This document shows, piece after piece, positions 1 through 7,527 of a DNA stretch of 40,552 nt. The notes beneath the pieces were generated by a model that saw nothing but the letters and a program-made list of their open reading frames with translations, had not been told where the DNA came from and searched no databases. How positions within the stretch are numbered: position 1 is the first letter of the stretch; the number at the start of each line of letters is the position of its first letter. Source of the stretch: CAZHGD01 sp964531735. Its GTDB lineage: Bacteria > Armatimonadota > UBA10988. The translations under genes were made by a program, and so were the position numbers. Location of the stretch: contig CAZHGD010000055.1 in assembly GCA_964531735.1 (NCBI GenBank), positions 1 to 40,552 of the forward strand, given 5' to 3'.

Positions 1-65
1 TCCCGTCCGGGCCTTACTGGCTCTGGGGTTGCGACGACTTTGACTTAGCCCTGCCCACCATCGAG

Positions 66-3000
66 GTGAACCAACGTCGGCCAACCGGCTTGCGAAGCGG
101 TCTTCTGGCCGTTCTGTGGTTGCTCGCCGCGGCGAGCGCGGCACCGCCCCGACCGCCCTGTGACACGTTCGTCGAGGGTGAGTCGTGTGCCGACCACGAC
201 TTCACCACCGTCGGACGCGACCCGGCGTTCGCCGGATGCTACGGCTCGGCCATCCTGCAGCTCCAGACCACCCGGCCCGCGCCGCCGGGCGGCTACCAGG
301 CGCGCTACCGGCTGCCGGTGCACGAGGCCGGCTGGTACCGGGTCCTCCTGGCCGCCACTCGTCCGCAGGCCGAGGCGCAACTGCTCAGTCCCTTCCGCCT
401 GCAGGTGGGCGACTACCGCGAGCTCGACCTCGCGGGTCTGCCGGCCACGCCAGCGTATGGACCCGGCGGCATCTTCGGCTGGATCGATGCCGGGCGGTAC
501 CGGCTGGCCGCCGGCACCGTCACGCTGACGCTGCGCTGCGACCAGCGCCGCCGTAGCGACCAGGCTTACCTCTGCTACCTCGACGCCATCGCGCTCCGCC
601 GCGTCGCCGAGCCGGTGACCGAGGCGCACTGGCTGGCGGCCGGGGACCTGGTCGGAACCTGCGACTTGGCAGCCCGGCCGGGCTTGCCGCTGCTGCACCT
701 GGCGGCCGAGGGCCGCTGCCAGGTGCGCGTGAACGGGCAGGAGGTCTCGCCCGCCCAGACCACGTCGCGGTGGCGCCTGTTCGACCTGCGCGGCCGGCTG
801 ACCGCCGGGCGCGGCCAGGTGCGGCTGACCGCCGACGGACCGGTGCTGGCCCGGCTGACCGGCCTCGGCGCCGACGGGCAACGCCGCACCTTGCTGACTA
901 CCGGACCATCCTGGACCAACGGCGACCTACCAGCGTCCGTGCTGGGGCCGGAGACGATGCCGCCGTACGGAGACATGAGCGTGATGCCAGAGCCCGTCGT
1001 CCGCGTGGGTCCCACGCCCATCCCGTTCAAAACCGGCAACCTGTCGGTGGAGCTGATCCAGGCCGCCGCGCGGCACCAGCCGCTGCCAGAGCCGCACGCC
1101 CGACCGGAGTTCGACCGCTGGCGTGACCTGGCCAGCATCGCCACCGTCGAGGACTACCTCTGCTGGTTGCCGCTCGAGCCCGAGCGCGACCACTTCCGCT
1201 GGGAGTACTACGAGCGCAACGCCGCCGAGCTCGAGGCTCGCGGAATGCGGTACGCCGTGTACCCATGGCTCCATTTCGCGCCGGCCTGGGCCATGACCAG
1301 CGAACTCTGGGCCCCGCTGCTGGACCTGAAGAACGGTCGGGCCACGTTCGCGCCGTCGATCTGGTCGCCCCGCACACTGGCGCTGTTCGACCGCTTCTAT
1401 GGCCAACTGCGCCAGCGCCTGGGCCCACGCGTCAAGGAGATCTTCGTCTCCATGGTGGCCGACTATGGTGAGGTCGGCTACCCCATCGGCATGGCCGACT
1501 GGGTGGTGCCCGCGCCCTACAAAGGCGCCGACTACTGGGTGGGCGATCCGCTGGCCAGGGCTGACTTCCGCGAACGCATGACGGCCCGCTACGGCAGCCC
1601 GGCGCAGCTCAACCACCGCTGGGGAACGACCTTCACGCGCGTCGAGGACATCGACTATCCGGCCTGGTGCGCCACCGAAGGGCCCGCCTTCACCGAGTTG
1701 CAGGACCTGCCGCCCGCGCCGCGCGCGCAAGCGCGCCGCCGCTGGCTGGATTTCGTCGAGTGGTATCTCGACGCCATGGTGACCTTCGCCGGCCAGGCGG
1801 TGGCGACTTCGCGGCGCCACTTCGCCGACACGCCGCACGAGGTCAAGATCGGCTTCGGCAGCGAGCGGGTGATGTTCGGCGCCGACTACACCCATTACCT
1901 GGCCCGGTCGCAGCCTGACGGCTATACCGTTCGTTCCACCCACGGCAAGCTGCCGCCGTATTTCTACCGCCGCTTCTCCACCGCGGCCAAGCACTACCGT
2001 GTGCCGCTGGTCACCGAGCCACCCAGCAAGGTGGACCGCGACGAGGAAGTGGAACGCATCTTCAAGGACGCCACGTCCGGCACCACCGAGTACTTCGACT
2101 ACCCGGACAACTTCCTCGGCGCCACCGACCTGTTCGCCCGTTACGCGTGCTACCTGGAGGGCCGCCACTCACTCACCGAGGTGGCGTTCTTCATGCCCAC
2201 CACCGACCACCGGCTGCGGCGGGCGCAGCACCTGCCGCAGCGGCTGGTGGACGCCTGCGCGGCCAGCCGCGAGCTGTTCGACTGGGACGTGGTCGACGAG
2301 CGGCTGATCGCCGACGGCGCCTTGTCGCACTACCGCGTGCTGATCTGGCCCGAGGGCACGGTGGTGGAAGCCGCCAGGTTGGCGCAGATCCAGGCCTGGG
2401 TGGCCAACGGCGGCCTGGTGATCGCGGCTGACCGCGGTGACGTGGAGACCGTCGAGGGCGATACCAGCGTGGCGACGACGCTGTTCGGCGAGCGCGGCCC
2501 TCGGCCCGGCTATGCCGACCTCTGCCCGGTGGTGGGTCAGCCGGTCGATGCCTGGCGCCTCGACGTCGGCGCCGCGGGCGACGAGCGCGCCTTGGTCGGC
2601 GACTGGCACCAGCCCGAAAGCGGGCACTGGGAGTGGGGCGGCGAGCCGAACGCGATCACCAAGCGCTGGACCGGCGCCGACAGCGGCGTGCTGCTGCCGC
2701 TGGACCCGACGGCCGAGTATGAGCTGGCCATCACGGTCGCGCTGCACCCGAAGCGGTACCAGGCACGTCACGAGGTGTGGGTCAATGGCGTGCGCCTCGG
2801 CGCGTTGGCGCCGCAACGGCAGTCGGTCTTCCGCGCGCGGGTCGGCCCGGGCGTCTGGCAAGGACGTAACCCCAGCGAGTTGCGGTTCAAGGTCGATGCC
2901 TGGCGACCGGCGGAGATCGACGGCTCCACCGACGCCCGCGTGCTGGGCCTGGCCGTGGATGCCGTCAAGCTGTGGCGCGCGGGCCTGCCGGAGCCGGCCG

Positions 3001-3416
3001 GCGCGCCGGCGCCACAACTGCGGCGCACGGTCAACCGCGAGGCCCTGGCACGCTGTGTCCACCGCGTGGGACAGGGCGCGGCAGTGCGCCTGCCCGCCGC
3101 TCTGCCGAACGCCGCGGCGCTGGCCGAGGTGACCCACGCGCTCCTCGCAGAGCCGCCGGCGGAGCTGGCGCGGCAGGCGCTGTTGCCCGACTTCGGCGCG
3201 GCGCGCGACGGCGTCTGGGTGGCGCTGCTGCCCAACCGCCTGCTGCTCTACAACAGCGCCCGCTCGCCGCGGACCCGCGTGCTCACGCTCGAGCCGGCGG
3301 TGTTGGCCCGCCTGGGCGCGGCGGCGCCCACGGGTCCACAGCAGGTGCGCGTGACGCTGCCGCCGATCGCCCTGGCGTCGGTGGAGCTGCCTCGCGGCGA
3401 AGTGGTGGTGCCGTAG
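66..3416 (+). CDS. Large exported GH42-like (beta-galactosidase-type) glycoside hydrolase
   Basis: The 1116-residue product begins with basic residues and a hydrophobic stretch ending in AASAAPP, a Sec signal peptide, so it should act outside the cytoplasm. Residues about 30-180 look like a beta-sandwich carbohydrate-binding or jelly-roll domain. Residues about 345-690 resemble the GH42 TIM barrel; Glu470 in DYGEVGYP is a candidate acid/base, and the following ARYGSPAQLNHRWGTT is typical of GH42-like proteins. Residues about 705-800 resemble the GATase-like trimerisation domain of that family. It is longer than classical GH42 enzymes (about 650-700 residues). The chosen start is GTG at 66 because the signal peptide begins there, but there is no good Shine-Dalgarno and the frame is open upstream to the window edge. 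The substrate is unknown; a beta-galactosidase label would be too specific. The stop is only 9 bases from the convergent PP2C gene. Confidence 0.75.
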   Translation: MNQRRPTGLRSGLLAVLWLLAAASAAPPRPPCDTFVEGESCADHDFTTVGRDPAFAGCYGSAILQLQTTRPAPPGGYQARYRLPVHEAGWYRVLLAATRPQAEAQLLSPFRLQVGDYRELDLAGLPATPAYGPGGIFGWIDAGRYRLAAGTVTLTLRCDQRRRSDQAYLCYLDAIALRRVAEPVTEAHWLAAGDLVGTCDLAARPGLPLLHLAAEGRCQVRVNGQEVSPAQTTSRWRLFDLRGRLTAGRGQVRLTADGPVLARLTGLGADGQRRTLLTTGPSWTNGDLPASVLGPETMPPYGDMSVMPEPVVRVGPTPIPFKTGNLSVELIQAAARHQPLPEPHARPEFDRWRDLASIATVEDYLCWLPLEPERDHFRWEYYERNAAELEARGMRYAVYPWLHFAPAWAMTSELWAPLLDLKNGRATFAPSIWSPRTLALFDRFYGQLRQRLGPRVKEIFVSMVADYGEVGYPIGMADWVVPAPYKGADYWVGDPLARADFRERMTARYGSPAQLNHRWGTTFTRVEDIDYPAWCATEGPAFTELQDLPPAPRAQARRRWLDFVEWYLDAMVTFAGQAVATSRRHFADTPHEVKIGFGSERVMFGADYTHYLARSQPDGYTVRSTHGKLPPYFYRRFSTAAKHYRVPLVTEPPSKVDRDEEVERIFKDATSGTTEYFDYPDNFLGATDLFARYACYLEGRHSLTEVAFFMPTTDHRLRRAQHLPQRLVDACAASRELFDWDVVDERLIADGALSHYRVLIWPEGTVVEAARLAQIQAWVANGGLVIAADRGDVETVEGDTSVATTLFGERGPRPGYADLCPVVGQPVDAWRLDVGAAGDERALVGDWHQPESGHWEWGGEPNAITKRWTGADSGVLLPLDPTAEYELAITVALHPKRYQARHEVWVNGVRLGALAPQRQSVFRARVGPGVWQGRNPSELRFKVDAWRPAEIDGSTDARVLGLAVDAVKLWRAGLPEPAGAPAPQLRRTVNREALARCVHRVGQGAAVRLPAALPNAAALAEVTHALLAEPPAELARQALLPDFGAARDGVWVALLPNRLLLYNSARSPRTRVLTLEPAVLARLGAAAPTGPQQVRVTLPPIALASVELPRGEVVVP

Positions 3417-3425
3417 GTCGGCCGG

Positions 3426-4307
3426 TCACTGGCGGCGCGACCAGAGCCGCGACAGCCAGCCACCGATCGGGGAGCGGGCCGGCGCAGCCGGCTCGGCGAT
3501 CACCTCCAGCAGGACCACACTGACATCGTCGCGGCCGCCCTGGGCCACGGCCAGGTCGGCCAGCGCCCGACAGGTGGCCGCCGGCTCGGGCAGGAGGTTG
3601 GCGGCCATCTGCTCGGGCGTCACCGCGCCGTGCAGGCCGTCGGAGCAGAGCAGCAAGCGGTCGCCGGCGAACAGGTCGAGCGACAGGGTCTGCACACTCA
3701 GGCGTGGCCGGAACCCGAGCGCCTGGATCAGCTCGTGCCGGCGTGGCGACACCTCGGCCTCGGCCGGCGTCATCCGACCGGCTTGCACCGCGGCGGCCAC
3801 CGCCGTGTCGGCCCGCGTCAGAATGCGGGCACTGCCGTCGCGAACCAGCACGAAGCGGCTGTCACCGACGTGACCGATGTGCGCCGTGTTGCCCTCGACC
3901 AGCGCCAGGGTCAGCGTCGTGCCGCCGCTCTCGCCGCCCGACGCCGCGGCCACGGCCTCGTGAACCTGGTCATTGGCATGGGCGACGAGCCACTCGACCA
4001 CCGCGCGCCAGGCCACGCGCCCGTCCGGCCGGCGTTGCTCGACCACCTGTCGCAGCGCGCGGTGCAGCGCCCGGACCGCCGCCGCCGATGCCACCTCGCC
4101 ACCGCCATGGCCGCCGACGCCATCGGCCACGGCCAGCAGACAGCGCACTGCGGGTACGTCGGCCGACGGGTCCACCGCCAGCGCGGTGTCCTCGTTGTTC
4201 TGACGACCAACCCCTTGCCGACTGACCGCGGCGTAGCGCAGAGGCAACAGTGCCGTTTCGCCCGACGGCGGTGACTGCTTGGCTTCGCCGGCGACTCTCG
4301 GGCGCAT
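3426..4307 (-). CDS. PP2C-family protein serine/threonine phosphatase
   Basis: This predicted cytoplasmic 293-residue metal-dependent phosphatase removes phosphate from Ser/Thr residues. All the hallmark PP2C motifs are present: NNED near residue 37 (Glu39/Asp40), ADGVGGHGGG at about 61-70 with metal ligand Asp62, SGGTTLTLAL at about 127, GHVGDSR with Asp149, CSDGLHG with Asp223, and GGRDDVSVV near 257-265 with the last metal-binding Asp. It lacks a membrane segment and extra sensor domains, so it resembles the stand-alone Stp/PrpC type that reverses Hanks-type kinases; no kinase gene lies in the window. The ATG at 4307 was chosen over one at 4367 because GGAGAGG (4313-4319) sits at the right distance before it. 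The short C-terminal tail is rich in Pro, Arg and Trp. Confidence 0.92.
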   Translation of the reverse strand: MRPRVAGEAKQSPPSGETALLPLRYAAVSRQGVGRQNNEDTALAVDPSADVPAVRCLLAVADGVGGHGGGEVASAAAVRALHRALRQVVEQRRPDGRVAWRAVVEWLVAHANDQVHEAVAAASGGESGGTTLTLALVEGNTAHIGHVGDSRFVLVRDGSARILTRADTAVAAAVQAGRMTPAEAEVSPRRHELIQALGFRPRLSVQTLSLDLFAGDRLLLCSDGLHGAVTPEQMAANLLPEPAATCRALADLAVAQGGRDDVSVVLLEVIAEPAAPARSPIGGWLSRLWSRRQ

Positions 4308-4379
4308 GGCGCCTCTCCGGTCCGACAACAGCTCCGGTGATTCGTCGGTGCGGTAACCGCGGGGCAAGGTTACCGCGCG

Positions 4380-5237
4380 TCAGTCACGACGCAGACACAT
4401 CCACCAGCGTGGGTCGCGACCGGCCAGCGGCCGCTCCACCAGAGGCAGATCGGCGGCCAGGAGCCACTCGCGGGCCATCGGAATCAGGTCGCTGAAGAGC
4501 TGCCAGGGGAACCAGTCCACCTCACGGTAGCGCTCCCAGGTCCAGTGGTCGAACAGCAGGTAGCCGCCGGGCCGCACCAGCTCGGCCGCACCGGCCACGG
4601 CCGCCACCAGCGCCGGCCGGGCGTACTCGTCCAGCCGACCAGCCACGTGGTCTTCGGCCAGCCACTCGATCATCTGGCGCTCATTGGGCCACCAGTCGAC
4701 CGTTCGCGTGTCCATGCCGCGCGGCTCGGAGACCGCGGTCTGCACGATGTCGTTGACCGCGTGATGGAAGCAGGCCACATCGAAGGTGCCCGGGGCCAGG
4801 TGCCGGCCGGCCAACTGGGCATAGTCGTCGATGATGGTGATATCGAGGCTCACCTTGGCCAGCTTCTCGCGGAGCTGCTGCGCCAAGGGCCGGTTGAGGT
4901 TGGCCGTGACATAGCGGCCGGTGCCGCCGCTGTAGACGTGGGTCGCCAGGATCACCGGCTCGCTGCTGCCGGCACACGGCTCGTAAGCCTCCAGCCGCCG
5001 CGGCAGGTCGAGTTCTTCGAACGCCGTCAGCCAACTGACCGCCAAGCCCGGGTTGATCAGCGGGCGCTCGACCCCAGGCACCTCGATGGGGTGCGGCCGG
5101 ATGAGCACGTGGCGACAGCTCTCGCGGATGTCGTCGGCAGCGAAGCCGGCGATCTGCGCCTGCAGGTCATCGGGCAACAGCGCGTGGATGTCGCCCGCGG
5201 TCAGCTCGTGCACCATGCGATCGAGGATGTCCAACAT
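4380..5237 (-). CDS. Predicted class I SAM-dependent methyltransferase
   Basis: This 285-residue protein of unknown substrate has the order of a class I methyltransferase. An N-terminal helical region (about 1-80) precedes motif I-like YEPCAGSSE at about residue 86. DITIIDDYAQL, FDVACFHHAVNDIV and VRPGGYLLFDHW fit the acidic-loop, motif IV-like and motif V/VI-like strands. The C-terminus is rich in Trp (WTWERYREVDWFPWQ). The open frame runs upstream into the neighbouring GNAT gene in another frame, so the ATG at 5237, just before MLDILDRMVHEL, is the better start. It lies 53 bases downstream of the acetyltransferase stop on the same strand, so the two are probably cotranscribed and may modify the same small molecule; that link is inference. 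The fold is fairly secure; the substrate is unknown. Confidence 0.62.
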   Translation of the reverse strand: MLDILDRMVHELTAGDIHALLPDDLQAQIAGFAADDIRESCRHVLIRPHPIEVPGVERPLINPGLAVSWLTAFEELDLPRRLEAYEPCAGSSEPVILATHVYSGGTGRYVTANLNRPLAQQLREKLAKVSLDITIIDDYAQLAGRHLAPGTFDVACFHHAVNDIVQTAVSEPRGMDTRTVDWWPNERQMIEWLAEDHVAGRLDEYARPALVAAVAGAAELVRPGGYLLFDHWTWERYREVDWFPWQLFSDLIPMAREWLLAADLPLVERPLAGRDPRWWMCLRRD

Positions 5238-5290
5238 CGGCCCTGCCTCACGTGGACGGTCAGGTTGCCGCTGCGGGGCCGCACTCCTTC

Positions 5291-6169
5291 TCACAACTCG
5301 CGACGGAGCACCCAGAAGACCTGCGACACCAGCGCCCGACACCAGCGCGCGTAGAACCCGAGCGGGCCGACCCAGCCGATGGTGGCCTGCCGGTACCCGA
5401 GCTGCCGCAGGTCGCGCAGGCAGCGGAGCAGCAGCACGCGGCCGAGTCCGCCGCCGCGCTGGTCCGGCGCGGTGCCCATCGGGCCGAACCAACCGGGGTT
5501 GGTCACTTCGGCCGCGGCGAAAGCCACAATGCGCCCATCGCGCCAAGCCACGTGGCAGGTCACCGGGTCCACCTCGTAGGCGACCAGCGTCTCCGTCAGC
5601 CAGCCAGCCGAGAAGTGCTCGCGCATGAACCGGCTCAACTCCTCGCGGTCAACCGGCTGCAAGCGGGCGCAGTGGAGCCCGCCGGCGGCGAGTCGCGCCT
5701 CGTCCTCGGCCGTCTCCAGCGGCTGCTCCAGCAGGTCGCAGACCATGTTGTAGGTCTCGTGGACTTTGGTGAAGCCGCGCTCCAGGTAGAACCGGACCGT
5801 CACGGTGTCGGTCGGGTCGACACCTGGCTGGAAGTAGCTCGGCGCGCTGTTGGCCACCATCACCTCGGTGGCGCCCAGCGCCTTGGCCCGCTCTAGATAC
5901 TCGGTCAGCAACCGCTCGGCCAGCCCGGTATCGGGCGTCACGGTCAGCGCTTTGACGTAGCCGCGCTGGCCGCGCACGACGCCGAGGAGCACGGCCACCG
6001 GACGCGGCCCGTCGAAGGCGCCCAGACACAACTCAGGACGGTAGTCCGGGTCGGCGAACGTCTTGCGGTGCAGGTTCGCCTCGTCACAGGCGATGGTCGG
6101 GTACTCGGCACGCAGGCGGGCCGAAACAGCGCTGAGGTCGGCCGGCTCGAGCGACCGGATTGGCGTCAT
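5291..6169 (-). CDS. Tandem-GNAT N-acetyltransferase
   Basis: The 292-residue product carries two GNAT-like halves. The N-terminal half (about 1-130) has a strand-helix pattern with TVTPDTGLAERLLTEYLERA and a VRFYLERGF segment typical of the GNAT C-terminal strand. The C-terminal half (about 150-290) has the better acetyl-CoA loop, GTAPDQRGGGLGRVLLLRCL, matching the Q/R-x-x-G-x-G/A motif A, followed by GPLGFYARWCRA. GNAT enzymes move an acetyl group from acetyl-CoA to an amine; the acceptor here is unknown. Tandem GNATs often keep only one active half, and the loop quality suggests it is the C-terminal one. An ATG at 6169 (MTPIRSLEP) is preferred over a TTG at 6199. The gene is divergent from the sugar operon at 6358 and upstream of the methyltransferase gene on its own strand. 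Confidence 0.75.
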   Translation of the reverse strand: MTPIRSLEPADLSAVSARLRAEYPTIACDEANLHRKTFADPDYRPELCLGAFDGPRPVAVLLGVVRGQRGYVKALTVTPDTGLAERLLTEYLERAKALGATEVMVANSAPSYFQPGVDPTDTVTVRFYLERGFTKVHETYNMVCDLLEQPLETAEDEARLAAGGLHCARLQPVDREELSRFMREHFSAGWLTETLVAYEVDPVTCHVAWRDGRIVAFAAAEVTNPGWFGPMGTAPDQRGGGLGRVLLLRCLRDLRQLGYRQATIGWVGPLGFYARWCRALVSQVFWVLRREL

Positions 6170-6300
6170 GGGGTCACGTCCTGCGGGCAGATTCGCCAAG
6201 CCCGCCCCGGCATCCTGCCGACCCGCGTGGCACCAGGCAGCGCCACGGTCGGCGCGCCAGTGAGCCGGATCGACCCACGGGCGCTACGGCACAGACCCCC

Positions 6301-6330
6301 TTGACTCCGCCACCACCAACCACATACAAT
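6301..6330 (+). promoter_or_regulatory. Near-consensus sigma-70 promoter of the sugar operon
   Basis: TTGACT at 6301-6306 matches five of six bases of the -35 consensus and TACAAT at 6325-6330 matches five of six of the -10 consensus, with an 18-base spacer. The predicted transcript start near 6337 leaves a leader of about 20 bases before the ATG at 6358. The site stands out because it is an AT-rich island in very GC-rich DNA. It lies in the 188-base gap between the divergent acetyltransferase gene and the operon. Confidence 0.65.
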
Positions 6331-6344
6331 ATACGATATACGAT
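6324..6344 (+). repeat. Three tandem heptamers overlapping the -10 element (possible operator)
   Basis: Three head-to-tail heptamers read ATACAAT, ATACGAT, ATACGAT. The first contains the -10 element and the others cover the predicted transcription start. ATAC/GTAT half-sites are common in FadR-type GntR operators, and a GntR/FadR-type regulator is the third gene of this operon, so autoregulation by occlusion is a reasonable inference. An in-phase repeat rather than a clean palindrome is unusual for that family. Confidence 0.5.
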
Positions 6345-6357
6345 CCAGGCAGGAACG

Positions 6358-7512
6358 ATGAAGATCACAGAGGTCAAGGTGTTCGCGGTCAAGGGCCGGC
6401 ACTGGCCGCGCTTCCCGATGGTGTTCGTCGAGGTCCACACCGACGAGGGCCTCGTCGGTCTCGGCGAGTCGCTCGCGTTCCAGGCCACGGGCAGTCTTCA
6501 CTCGCTCGCCGAGGTCGGCGAGTGGGTGGTCGGTGAGGACCCGCTCCGCATCGAGCGCCTCTGGGAGCGCTGCTACCGGCGCGGCGCGGCCTTACCCGCG
6601 CTCAGCGGCATCGAGATCGCCCTCTGGGACATCGCCGGTCAGGTCGCCGGACTGCCCATCTACCAGCTCCTCGGCGGCGCCTGCGTCGACCAGGTGCGCG
6701 TCTACGCCGATGGGTTCTTCCGCGGCGCCGAGCCGACGCCCGAGAGCTACCGCCAGATGGCCCAGCGCGCCGTCGAGCGCGGCTTCACCGCGCTCAAGCT
6801 CGACGTGGACGACTTCATCGACCGCATCGGCGCCAAACCGCTCCCGCCGGGCGCCAAGCGCCCGCTGATCCGCTGCCATGGCGAGGCCCTCGGCCGCGGC
6901 ATCACCAACGCCGAGATCCGCACCGTGGCCGCCAGCGTCGCGGCCATCCGCGAACACCTCGGACCCGATGTCGACCTCGCCCTGGACTGCCATTGGGCCT
7001 TCGACGTCCCCTCGGCGCTCCGTCTCGGCCGCGAACTGGAGCCGTACCAACTGCTGTGGTACGAAGACCCCATTCCGCCGGGCAACGTCTCCGCGCTGGC
7101 CAAGCTGGCCGGTGAGTTGGCCGTGCCCATCTGCATGGGCGAGGCGCTGCACACGCGCTACGAGTTCCGTGAGGTGTTCGAGCGGCAGGCCGCCGACATC
7201 ATCATGCCCGACGTGGCCAAGGTCGGCGGCATCCTCGAGATGAAGAAGATCGCCGCCCTGGCCGACACCTGGTTCGTGCCGATGGCGCCGCACGACATGG
7301 TCGGCCCGGTCGCCAGCGCGGCCACCGTCCACGTCTGCGCCTGCATCCCCAACCTGTTGCTCATGGAGCACCAGATGACCGACGTCGCCTGGCGCGACGA
7401 GTTGCTCGACGAGCCGCTCGTCGTCCGCAACGGCGCCTACGATCTACCGACGCGGCCCGGCCTCGGCTACCGGCTCAACCACGAGGCCGTGAGCCGCTAC
7501 CTTGCCGACTGA
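6358..7512 (+). CDS. Enolase-superfamily (mandelate racemase/muconate lactonizing type) sugar-acid dehydratase
   Basis: This 384-residue cytoplasmic enzyme has the N-terminal capping domain (MKITEVKVFAVKG to about residue 115) and the modified TIM barrel of the family. Metal ligands are readable as Asp210 (LALDCHW), Glu236 (YEDPIPP) and Glu262 (CMGEALHT). Catalytic candidates are His212, Lys147, the Asp285/His312 dyad (PDVAKVGG and APHD) and Glu337. The Asp-x-His at 210-212 with a dyad His resembles D-galactonate dehydratase and other acid-sugar dehydratases more than muconate cycloisomerase. The likely reaction is dehydration of an aldonate to a 2-keto-3-deoxy acid. ATG 6358 is chosen because AGGA precedes it and the domain begins there; the frame is open further upstream. 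It is the first gene of the operon and is followed 15 bases later by the aldehyde dehydrogenase. The exact substrate is unknown. Confidence 0.85.
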   Translation: MKITEVKVFAVKGRHWPRFPMVFVEVHTDEGLVGLGESLAFQATGSLHSLAEVGEWVVGEDPLRIERLWERCYRRGAALPALSGIEIALWDIAGQVAGLPIYQLLGGACVDQVRVYADGFFRGAEPTPESYRQMAQRAVERGFTALKLDVDDFIDRIGAKPLPPGAKRPLIRCHGEALGRGITNAEIRTVAASVAAIREHLGPDVDLALDCHWAFDVPSALRLGRELEPYQLLWYEDPIPPGNVSALAKLAGELAVPICMGEALHTRYEFREVFERQAADIIMPDVAKVGGILEMKKIAALADTWFVPMAPHDMVGPVASAATVHVCACIPNLLLMEHQMTDVAWRDELLDEPLVVRNGAYDLPTRPGLGYRLNHEAVSRYLAD

Positions 7513-7527
7513 CTCAGGAGCGCACCG

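Noticed and set aside
45..881. 278-residue minus-strand open frame over the first glycosidase
   Set aside because: It has Arg/Gly/Gln-rich low-information composition typical of antisense frames in GC-rich genes, no family motif, and overlaps a well-supported gene.
927..2168. 413-residue minus-strand open frame
   Set aside because: It is the antisense of the GH42-like barrel; no recognised domain, start context or ribosome site.
4308..4367. Longer start for the PP2C phosphatase at 4367
   Set aside because: No ribosome site there, whereas 4307 has GGAGAGG at correct distance.
6160..6357. N-terminal extension of the dehydratase gene back to 6160
   Set aside because: It would run through the promoter and heptamer repeats and overlap the divergent gene; the family N-terminus starts exactly at 6358.
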